NCBI GenBank assembly: GCA_026874595.1
Contig: CM049316.1
Span: 53,577,676-53,641,675 of the forward strand
Length of the DNA stretch: 64,000 bases
Reading direction: 5' to 3'
Source: Sipunculus nudus
Taxonomy: Eukaryota; Annelida; Sipuncula; Golfingiida; Sipunculidae
Below are positions 39,941 through 50,700 of the stretch, piece by piece. Numbering within the stretch: the stretch's first letter is position 1; each line of letters starts with the position of its first letter. Below the pieces are notes generated by a model, which worked only from the letters and a program-made list of their open reading frames with translations, made no database searches and had not been told where the DNA came from. The position numbers and the translations under genes are program-made.

Positions 39941-40025
39941 GCTAGATCAGTTAACCCGACAGTACTCTGAGCTGGAGGACGAGTTTCGGGCAGCCCTCCA
40001 GATTGAAGCTTCTCGGTATAATGAG
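39941..40025 (+). CDS. LRRCC1: LRRCC1 exon d (ELEDEFR coiled coil)
   Basis: The exon is 85 bases. The acceptor is TTGTATTTTCAG and the donor is GAG|GTCAGT. Its first base completes a Gln codon with exon c, then LDQLTRQYSELEDEFRAALQ and IEASRYNE follow. This is one of the best-preserved LRRCC1 blocks; the vertebrate protein has LDQ.YMELEDEFR.AL.IEA.R as I remember it. It ends in phase 0. Confidence 0.93.
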
Positions 40026-40984
40026 GTCAGTTTGTCCCATTTAATCATCATGAAACACTTATATATAGCTATAAATAGTTTGATTTTTCTCTGAATATTT
40101 GTGGTAATCAGTTATTCCAATTTCACTTCAGTTAGAATTTCCAAAAAGATGGCATAGAGGTTTAGACATGGATTGAAGATCATGTCATATGTTCTGGAGA
40201 TGCTTTTACTTCTAATAATTTTGTATAATAATTCATGTTAAAAAAGAATGTTACAATTGAGTCTCAGTATTCAGCATTTTCTGTAATACTTTTCCAGAAG
40301 CCTTGGCCATTTCCTTGACATGGCAACATTCACCAAACAACTTAGTGAACAGTCATACAAAACTAGAAGTCAGTATTTATTCTAAAAATATGTGGCTGAC
40401 ATATTGATTTTGGCTTTTTACCTTGTTTACTTGGGGGCACTCTAATCCTGATAGTACCTTTATAATCAAGTAATACGTCCTGATCATGTGGGACATACTT
40501 TATATGGCATCACATTTAAGGTGATGTCAGTCTGTGTGGAGAACACCCCCTCACAGATGACCAGATGACGTCAACCCTGCCTGTTGTGTTGTTATGTACC
40601 AGGGATTATGACCAGGGATTTCCTGCATGGGTGCATCTTATGAGTATTTCCTTTGATGTAGAGTCATGTGAGGTCATGTGATATATAATGTCTGTGCTGC
40701 ATCAACTACATATGACCTGTTGGGTCTGACATCCATGCGGATGTCACAGTGTGAACACAGGGAATAGATTTTAATGTTTGATTAAGACACCAGAGGTCAG
40801 CATGTTAATGCAAGCCAGGATCGCTGTCTGATCCACTGAGATTGAGTTATCTACTGTTATGGTAGCCTTTTTTCAAGCTTACTTTGCAGTTCTGACACCT
40901 CCATACTTGAACAATTAAATTGTGGCCATGCAGGAACCTCTTAATTGTCAAGACAACTGTGTAAATACATAGTTGTTAATTTTA

Positions 40985-41220
40985 TTATTAACTCACCTGT
41001 GAGCTATAGCCAAGGTGTATGTCTGTAGTCTATCATCTGATGCCTGTCAGTACAAGCAGCTTATTTCAGGAATGGTTTGACAGATTTTCCTGAAATTTTG
41101 TATATAGGTGTAAATTAAACGGGCTAAGTAAGTCACAAACCAGATGGCTCCACCAACATTTTTTGTGTGATTTTTTGTGCTTTTTTGTGTGTTATGGGCT
41201 CATGAGAAATTGTATTCTAT
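40985..41220. repeat. Interspersed repeat remnant
   Basis: CTCACCTGTGAGCTATAGCC followed by TCTATCATCTGATGCCTGTC and TTTTTTGTGTGATTTTTTGT. Resembles the dispersed elements elsewhere in the window but is truncated. Confidence 0.4.
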
Positions 41221-41320
41221 TGAGCGTTGTTAATTCCCAGCTTCCACAGTAAACCTGACCATCTGATCCTATGTAACAAAATATGACATAATGATTTACT
41301 GAGTGGTAGTTGAAGAAACC

Positions 41321-41576
41321 AGATAGGACCACCGCGTCACTAATATCTGTGAAATCAGATAGAACCACCGCGTCACTAATATCTGTGAAATCAGATAGGA
41401 CCACCTCATTAATATCTGTGAAATTAGATAGGACCACCGCGTCACTGATATCTGTGAAATCAGATAGGACCACCGCGTCACTAATATCTGTGAAATCAGA
41501 TAGGACCACCGCGTCACTAATATCTGTGAAATCAGATAGGACCACCGCGTCACTAATATCTGTGAAATCAGATAGA
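41321..41576. repeat. 36-bp minisatellite, about 7 copies
   Basis: Unit: AGATAGGACCACCGCGTCAC, then TAATATCTGTGAAATC. One copy is 33 bases (CCACCTCATTAATATC). Divisible by three, so both strands show long repetitive frames: SDRTTASLISVK on plus and SDFTDISDAVVL on minus. CpG (CGCG) in each unit is unusual against the AT-rich surroundings. Confidence 0.95.
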
Positions 41577-41870
41577 ATATATGAAGTATCTGGAACATCA
41601 ACAGTGCAGTCTCTTACACAAAGTATTTTTATTTGGTTTTGGTTGTTTAAGAGAATGTCAGAATACCATACAGACTTACTTTGTGACCTGTCACACATTG
41701 TTGAAGGTCTGACCAATCAAGAACAGGCTGGACAGTCAGGGAAGAGGGATGTACCAGTATCCCCATGAACCTACACAAACCAGCCATACCCCCAGTACTC
41801 CCTACTAAGACACTCTAAACTAATTGTTGTAATCATCACCAGTGAGTAAGAATCACATGCCAGGGGCAGG

Positions 41871-41945
41871 ATGAAACATAGTGGTGAAGTCCTTAGACTA
41901 CTGAACTGGAGGTCACAAGTTCACACCCCACTGATGCCTCAAGGG
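41871..41945 (+). repeat. tRNA-like SINE remnant
   Basis: AACATAGTGGTGAAGTCCTT then AGACTACTGAACTGGAGGTC and ACAAGTTCACACCCC has the order of a tRNA gene: A-box-like TAGTGGTGAAG, anticodon arm, and B-box-like AGTTCACACC. Two expected B-box bases are changed, so it is probably an old tRNA-derived SINE head and not a functional tRNA. Confidence 0.5.
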
Positions 41946-42074
41946 CAACCTGGTGAAATCTCACATGTGAAAAAACACATAGTCTTTATGGTATATGTTT
42001 ATACCTTCAGCCTCATTCAATAGACACTGACACTAACAGACCATGGACCCATAAATCAGGAAAACTAAAAAAAA

Positions 42075-43263
42075 AACTAGAATACGGGTAGTCGACAAGC
42101 GACTACGTGTATCCGCCTAAATCAGAGTGGAACGGGTGAAGTGAGGCATGGATTGAGTGGCAAGGGGAAATAGAGTGAAGTGTTGCATATTAGCATGGAT
42201 GTCTGCAGCCAAATGGTGTATGTAGGTTGCGCCACCTACCACAAAATCCAGAAAGCCGCCCAAGTTGTATACATATGTAAAATTTGAGGCAGACAAGTCA
42301 AACCACTATATGTTTATGAGTGATTTTAGCCCCTGGCAGACAAACAGATGGACGCTGTGCAAAAATGGTTGTAGGTAGCGCCACTAGTTTTGCGTATGAT
42401 AAAGAGCTATGTGAGAACTAAACACATGCAAAAGTTTGGCCCAATCGGTCAAACGGTTCCCAAGATATGAGCTTGGATGTCTGCTGCATAAACTAGAATG
42501 CAGGTGGCGCCACCTGTCATAAAATCAAGAGAGCTGTCGGGGATGTATAAACCTGCAAAATTTTAGGCAGATATGTCAAACCACTGCCCAGATATGAGTG
42601 ATTTTATCCCATGGCAGACAAACAGACGGGAGCTGTTCAAAAATGGCTGCAGGTGGCGCCACCAGTTTTGTGTATGATAAAGAGCTATGTGAGATCTATA
42701 CACATGCAAAATTTTGGCCCAATCGGTCAAACGGTTCCCAAGATATGAGCTTGGATGTCTGCAGCGTAAACATGAATGTAGGTGGCGCCACCTGTCATAA
42801 AATCAGAAAAGCTATCCAGGATGTATACGCATGCCAAATTTCAGGTGAATTAGTCAAATAACTGCAGAGATATGAGTGATTTTATCCCAAGGCAGACAAA
42901 CAGACAGGAGCTGTGCAAAAATGGCTGCAGGTGGTGCCACCATTTTTTGTGTATGTTATAAAGCTCTCCAAGGGCTATATTTGTGCAAAAAAATTTTCCT
43001 GATCCGTCAAATGGTTCCCGAGATATGTGGGTTTATGTGTGGAAACAGACGCACAAACGGACAGAGAGCGCAGAGGAAAGGTCAGAGGTCAAAACAAAAA
43101 TCGGGGCGCAGCAGTTCACTTGTGACCCGAACATAATCCCGGGTTTCGTAAAATTCCGCCCAGCAGTTACGGAGGAGTTCTCCGGACACCTACGCTGCGG
43201 CGGCGGCGGCGGCGTGCAGAGAAAACATAGTATCCGCAAAACTCTGTTTTGGCGGATACAATA
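42075..43263. mobile_element. Palindrome-bearing ~1.2-kb element, copy A
   Basis: The left end holds GTAGTCGACAAGCGACTAC (a 7-base stem) and GTATCCGCCTAAATCAGAG. The right end holds GTATCCGC and GGCGGATAC around AAAACTCTGTTTT, a strong hairpin whose outer arm is the inverse of the left end. Between them lies a 278-base repeated unit with two GGTGGCGCCACC-type palindromes, at 42225, 42374, 42503, 42652, 42781 and 42930. The spacing alternates 149/129. No transposase is present. Subterminal hairpins plus a tandem core recall pearl/Helentron-type non-autonomous elements known from bivalves; that naming is inference. Confidence 0.65.
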
Positions 43264-43875
43264 ATACATAGCCCAGCACTGTGCTGTCTTGAGTCAAGCA
43301 TTTTGTATACTACCACAATTTTTGAACATTTCCCCACAGATGTACTAAAATATCAAACATATGAAAAATTGGAATTTCCTGTAACACAGTGTTCCTACAT
43401 TTTATCAGTGCTAAAGTGATACCCTTAATATGTTCAAATGCCCACATTGTCATATGATAGCACACAGGGGCATATACAGTTTTTTGTTTCATTTTTAAAG
43501 TACTGGGATTGTTATCTGTTAATTTCTTTTTCCCTTATTAGAAATGTTAACATTTTGCACAGTTCGGTAAAAAAGGTTAATTGGTGATCACATATCACTC
43601 TGTTTAAAAATAAAAAATGGGACCATGTTCATGTAAATAATGACAAAGAGATAACATAAACAATATTAAGTCTTTCATTTCTTTTTCCATCACAAGAATC
43701 CGTACATTTGTCATAATGGATGTTACAGATGGTTTTTTATCTGATTGTTCTGACTTTCTGCCCTGAATCTGTATTTGTAATAACCATTAGTTGTCTGTCT
43801 GTGAGAGGACCATGATGATGCCTAGCATGCCACCAGGTGATTAGGAAAACTCTCATTATCATCCAGCACATCCTC

Positions 43876-44893
43876 AAACTAGAATATGGGTAGTCGACAA
43901 GCGACTACGTGTATCCGCTTAAATCAGAGTGGAACGGGTGAAGTGAGGCATGGATTGAGTGGCAAGGGAAAATAGAGTGAAGTGTTGCATATTAGCATGG
44001 ATGTCTGCAGCCAAATGGTGTATGTAGGTTGCGCCACCTACCACAAAATCCAGAAAGCCGTCCAAGTTGTATACATATGCAAAATTTGAGGCAGACAAGT
44101 CAAACCACTATATGTTTATGAGTGATTTTAGCCCGTGGCAGACAAACAGATGGATGCTGTGCAAAAATGGTTGAAGGTGGCGCCACCAGTTTTGCGTATG
44201 ATAAAGAGCTATGTGAGAACTATACACATGCAAAACTTTGGCCCAATCGGTCAAACTGTTCCCAAGATATGAGCTTGGATGTCTGCTGCATAAACTAGAA
44301 TGCAGGTGGCGCCACCTGTCCTTAAATCAAGAGAGCTGTCGGGGATGTATAAACCTGCAAAATTTTAGGCAGATATGTCAAACCACTGCGGAGATATGAG
44401 TGATTTTATCCCATGGCAGACAAACAGACGGGAGCTGTTCAAAAATGGCTGCAGGTGGCGCCACCAGTTTTGTGTATGATAAAGAGCTATGTGAGATCTA
44501 TACACATGCAAAATTTTGGCCCAATCGGTCAAACGGTTCCCGAGATATGAGCTTGGATGTCTGCAGCGTAAATGTGAATGTAGGTGGCGCCACCTGTCAT
44601 AAAATCAGAAAAGCTATCCAGGATGTATACGCATGACGAATTTCAGGTGAATTAGTCAAATCACTGCAGAGATATGAGTGATTTTAACCCAAGGCAGACG
44701 AACAGATGGACACTGTGCAAACATGGTTGCAGGTGGCGCCACCATTTCTTGTGTATGTTATAAAGCTCTCCAAGGGCTACATTTGTGCAAAAAAATTTTC
44801 CTGATCCGTCAAACGGTTCCTTAGATATGTGGGCAGCGGCGGCGTGCAGCTGAAAACATAGTATCCGCAAAACTCTGTTTTGGCAGATACAAT
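43876..44893. mobile_element. Palindrome-bearing ~1.0-kb element, copy B
   Basis: Collinear with copy A in the same orientation. All six palindromes lie exactly 1802 bases after those of copy A (44027, 44176, 44305, 44454, 44583, 44732). Near the right end it lacks about 170 bases that copy A has between 43030 and 43200, including the (CGG)n stretch. It ends with the same CCGCAAAACTCTGTTTTGGC hairpin core. Confidence 0.65.
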
Positions 44894-47189
44894 TACATAT
44901 AGTATACATCAAATACATCAAACCAAGCTCTTACTGCTGAAATAGCTTTTATATCGACTTGTTTTCGCAGCTGTCCCAGAACCAGACTTTTGTGTTCTTT
45001 CAACTTTTCTTGAATAGAGAATTGTAAAAGAGGACCACAAGATTATGAATAACCGTGCCAGTACTGTAGTGGTTCAATTGTCAGCCTCAGGAGTCACAGT
45101 CTAAAGGTCCATGGTCCAGGCCAAGTCATGATCTAGCTTTCTCCATTGATTTATTTTTTTTTTCTGCTTAGAACTTCAGATTTTGTTTAATTTGCACTTA
45201 AGTGAGTAGATGATGTTAAACACAGAAAGTAGAATGTGAATTCAGTATTGATTATGTAATGTTTGTCCTCATCTTGATGCAGTACATACTGCCACCATTA
45301 AGTAGGTCATTGTATTATTCCTGTAGAAAGCTGATATTTTATGGTACATAAGTCTTCATTGAAGGATTTATGCCTGTGGGGATTTGTTTTTTAAAGTTAA
45401 GGTGCTGGACTAACTGTCAGGGAGTATATCCAGCAAGGTTTGCTTATATTATGTTTGTGGTATGTAAGTCCAAGAAATATATTCCTCTTACTGAGAAAAA
45501 TATTGTCCTTCGTCAGCTCTGTCCATCAGAACCAAGGCAACTCCAGTTAGGTCACACCATGCATGTAAGTGGGGGAAACAGTCACTCTGCATGCTCAGAT
45601 AATTACACTGAAGGTTTCCTCTACTGTTAGTGAATGACATCAGTCATGCCTGAAGATGGGACAAATAAATCACCCTATCTCTGAATGTTAAAGCTTCCTT
45701 TTAACAAAAACATATTATCATTATTCAGGTTTCCCCTAAAATGTAATGTATTGTTCTTTAGGTCTTACCTTTACCTTCTACAAAATTTCATCCAAATATC
45801 CTAAACTTTTTTTTTACATTTTTTATATATATATATATATACTTATATATTTTAGTGTCTCTTTTTTTGTTATGCTGAATGAACTTTTTTTTTATCTGAA
45901 TATGAACATCTGTAGAATTCAGTTTTGGAAAGGACTATGTAAAGGGGGTTAATTCATGCTTCCTGTCATTTATATCCTTATGTTAACCAGGCCTGATGTT
46001 TACCCAGCTGTGGACCCTTGGGTCATAACAATGAGCAAACCTCCAAAGGTACATTTGTTTGTTACTCACGCATGTCCATGGGGCATGGCCTTCCAATCAC
46101 ACCTACAGTGCGCTCACCCAAGATGGAGGCCATTCTTGAAAGATCTCACAAGAGATCTTGAAAGATCCACCAGATTAGCTGAGGGTCAACTAACAAGTCC
46201 CCCGGCTTTCATTCCTGTGCTCTTCCTCTGTATCACAGAATCCAGTGCTTTTTGAGAAAATTTACAACCAACAAACAGCTGCAACAATATACATCACCTG
46301 GTGGAGGTAGTCATCCTTCCAATTCTCATTTAACTTTAATCTCTGTGTAAAACTAGCCATAAGCAACATGTGAACATGATACAACATGAATATATATCAT
46401 TACAGATGATAATCCATAATGTGATTAATGGATAATTTTATGGCATAATGGTGAGACTGATAGCTAATCAGCATCTGTTATTCTTTAGTTCAGGCATTTT
46501 TGCCAAAGTTTTAATTAACTTGTTTGATACAGCTGGTTTATGGACACTTTAGGACATTTCTATAATAATAAATTCCATAATAATATGTTGGTTAATTTCT
46601 TGCCTCCATTACACCAAAGCTACTTCTCCCATCAGTGCTCTGTCATTATTAAATTGAGCAAATTTGCTGAGCTATAAAGCTAATAAACCATGTGATTGTC
46701 TTTTCAGCCAGATATAAATCTGAATCATTCTTGATATAAGGCTGGAAAATTGCGAGGTTTTAATTGGATATGATAACTCCATTGATCTGATTCAATTTCA
46801 TCTGATTATTACTGATGTTCTTCATGTCATTTTTAGACACAGACATTTATTATTGCAGTATAGTCAGTTTCTAAAATAGACTGCCATATTCTCCAAGGAG
46901 ATTAAAAACTGGAGAGTTTGACCCTGATCTTCAAAGTAAAATTTGCAGAAATCTGGGTGATTGTGAACCCTATAACTTTTGAAGTACTGATGAGTTCCCC
47001 GCATATTTTGCACAGATATTGGGTCCACCATGTTCTTTGACATGGTCAAAACATGTGACCTTGATCTACAAGTTCAAACAGCCAAATTATAGTTAATCAT
47101 CTTTTTTATAAATATAAACTTATTTATTTAACATGGATTGTACAAATAGTTGTTATAACTAATTGCGGCATTCTCCCTGGCTTAGATTG
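44894..47189. other. Intron sequence without recognised features
   Basis: No gene was seen; short TA and T runs occur near 45810-45895. Reading frames up to 99 codons show no domain. Confidence 0.5.
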
Positions 47190-47336
47190 TGGTGTTTGGT
47201 AGAGGAAACTGGAGAACCCGGAGAAAACCTCTGGCCTTGAACGGGCAACTACAACCCACTCTCATAGCCACTCCCAGATCGAACCTGGGTCACCAGCAGA
47301 GAGCCAAGCATTTTACCGCTCAGCTGTCCGACCCCT
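47190..47336 (-). repeat. tRNA-derived SINE with conserved-looking central domain
   Basis: On the minus strand: GGTCGGACAGCTGAGCGGTA (A-box-like), then TGACCCAGGTTCGATCTGGG (a good B box), then a ~60-base body and GGTTTTCTCCGGGTTCTCCA with GTTTCCTC. The last block resembles the conserved central domain shared by SINEs of many invertebrates and fishes (V-/Meta-type); I state this from memory. No poly-A or simple tail was clearly seen. A functional tRNA is unlikely because the anticodon and acceptor stems are not convincing. Confidence 0.7.
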
Positions 47337-47794
47337 TAGTTTCTTTAGGAAACCTTGTGAATGTGATATCTTATATTTTGTTCTGAAATATTTTGAAAAA
47401 ATGTTTAAACCAAGTTCTCAGAGGGGTGTGAAAACTGGTTACCTTGATCTTAGTCTTATTCTTCTCTTTGGCTTTTGTGAAAGAGGGTCAAAGATCTCAC
47501 AAGTTCACATATGAAGTTGATCCAAATTTGGCTTTCAGATGATTAAATTCCTATTGTAAATGTAAGGCTAAAATGTCATGCTAGTCGGCTGACTGACATG
47601 GCCCATAGGTCATGTAAATTATTCTTCATTTCTGCATGATGGTGTTGTTAGAAAGAACACAAACATATATACATATTAAGTTGTCATTCTGGTTCATTTT
47701 AAATAAGAACATATACTTAAGACCTTGTCAAAAATGACAAAAAAATATTTGTCCTGTTTTGTTTTCAGTGTGATTTTTGGTATCTCTCTTATGT

Positions 47795-50700
47795 ACGAGT
47801 ACTGTAGTCAAGGCTGCCAGCTTCTTACCTTACATACATACACGCACAAGGTACAGTAGTCCAGGCTGCCAACCTCTTACCTTACATACACACATACACT
47901 AGGTACAGTAGTCCAGGCTGCCAACCTCTTACCTTATATACACACATACACAAGGTACAGTAGTCCAGGCTGCCAACCTCTTACCTTATATACACACATA
48001 CACAAGGTACAGTAGTCCAGGCTGCCAACCTCTTACCTTATAAACACACATACACTAGGTACAATAGTCCAGACTGCCAACCTCTTACCTTACATACACA
48101 CATACACAAGGTACAGTAGTCCAGGCTGCCAACCTCTTACCTTATATACACACATACACAAGGTACAGTAGTCCAGGCTGCCAACCTCTTACCTTACATA
48201 CACACATACACTAGGTACAGTAGTCCAGGCTGCCAACCTCTTACCTTATATACACACATACACCAGGTACAGTAGTCCAGACTGCCAACCTCTTACCTTA
48301 TATACACACATACACAAGGTACAGTAGTCCAGACTGCCAACCTCTTACCTTATATACACACATACACAAGGTACAGTAGTCCAGGCTGCCAACCTCTTAC
48401 CTTACATACACACATACACTAGGTACAGTAGTCCAGGCTGCCAACCTCTTACCTTATATACACACATACACAAGGTACAGTAGTCCAGACTGCCAACCTC
48501 TTACCTTACATACACACATACACTAGGTACAGTAGTCCAGGCTGCCAACCTCTTACCTTATATACACACATACACAAGGTACAGTAGTCCAGACTGCCAA
48601 CCTCTTACCTTATATACACACATACACAAGGTACAGTAGTCCAGGCTGCCAACCTCTTACCTTACATACACACATACACTAGGTACAGTAGTCCAGGCTG
48701 CCAACCTCTTACCTTATATACACACATACACTAGGTACAGTAGTCCAGGCTGCCAACCTCTTACCTTATATACACACATACACAAGGTACAGTAGTCCAG
48801 GCTGCCAACCTCCCACCTTATATACACACATACAAAAGGTACAGTAGTCCAGGCTGCCAACCTCTTACCTTATATACACACATACACAAGGTACAGTAGT
48901 CCAGACTGCCAACCTCTTACCTTATATACACACATACACAAGGTACAGTAGTCCAGGCTGCCAACCTCTTACCTTACATACACACATACACTAGGTACAG
49001 TAGTCAAGGCTGCCAACCTCTTACCTTATATACACACATACACAAGGTACAGTAGTCCAGACTGCCAACCTCTTACCTTACATACACACATACACTAGGT
49101 ACAGTAGTCAAGGCTGCCAACCTCTTACCTTATATACACACATACACAAGGTACAGTAGTCCAGGCTGCCAACCTCTTACCTTATATACACACATACACA
49201 AGGTACAGTAGTCCAGGCTGCCAACCTCTTACCTTACATACACACATACACTAGGTACAGTAGTTAAGGCTGCCAACCTCTTACCTTATATACACACATA
49301 CACAAGGTACAGTAGTCCAGACTGCCAACCTCTTACCTTACATACACACATACACTAGGTACAGTAGTTAAGGCTGCCAACCTCTTACCTTATATACACA
49401 CATACACAAGGTACAGTAGTCCAGACTGCCAACCTCTTACCTTATATACACACATACACAAGGTACAGTAGTCCAGGCTGCCAACCTCTTACCTTACATA
49501 CACATACACTAGGTACAGTAGTCAAGGCTGCCAACCTCTTACCTTATATACACACATACACAAGGTACAGTAGTCCAGACTGCCAACCTCTTACCTTATA
49601 TACACACATACACAAGGTACAGTAGTCCAGACTGCCAACCTCTTACCTTATATACACACATACACAAGGTACAGTAGTCCAGGCTGCCAACCTCTTACCT
49701 TACATACACACATACACTAGGTACAGTAGTCAAGGCTGCCAACCTCTTACCTTATATACACACATACACAAGGTACAGTAGTCCAGGCTGCCAACCTCTT
49801 ACCTTATATACACACATACACTAGGTACAGTAGTCAAGGCTGCCAACCTCTTACCTTATATACACACATACACAAGGTACAGTAGTCCAGACTGCCAACC
49901 TCTTACCTTATATACACACATACACAAGGTACAGTAGTCAAGGCTGCCAACCTCTTACCTTATATACACACATACACTAGGTACAGTAGTCAAGGCTGCC
50001 AACCTCTTACCTTATATACACACATACACTAGGTACAGTAGTCAAGGCTGCCAACCTCTTACCTTATATGCACACATACACTAGGTACAGTAGTCAAGGC
50101 TGCCAACCTCTTACCTTATATGCACACATACACTAGGTACAGTAGTCCAGGCTGCCAACCTCTTACCTTATATGCACACATACACTAGGTACAGTAGTCC
50201 AGGCTGCCAACCTCTTACCTTATATACACACATACACTAGGTACAGTAGTCCAGGCTGCCAACCTCTTACCTTATATACACACATACACTAGGTACAGTA
50301 GTCCAGGCTGCCAACCTCTTACCTTATATACACACATACACTAGGTACAGTAGTCCAGGCTGCCAACCTCTTACCTTATATACACACATACACAAGGTAC
50401 AGTAGTCCAGGCTGCCAACCTCTTACCTTATATACACACATACACTAGGTACAGTAGTCAAGGCTGCCAACCTCTTACCTTATATACACACATACACTAG
50501 GTACAGTAGTCAAGGCTGCCAACCTCTTACCTTATATGCACACATACACTAGGTACAGTAGTCCAGGCTGCCAACCTCTTACCTTATATGCACACATACA
50601 CTAGGTACAGTAGTCCAGGCTGCCAACCTCTTACCTTATATACACACATACACTAGGTACAGTAGTCAAGGCTGCCAACCTCTTACCTTATATACACACA

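Noticed and set aside
41192-41768. 174- and 152-codon frames on opposite strands
   Set aside because: Both run through the 36-bp array and have no recognisable domain outside it.
42598-44636. Paired ~80-codon frames beginning MILSHGRQTDGSCSKMAA
   Set aside because: They occur in equivalent places in copies A and B of the same non-coding repeat and end without a domain.
45055-45130. Possible tRNA-like sequence (GTAGTGGTTCAATTG)
   Set aside because: There is an A-box-like start but no convincing B box or cloverleaf.
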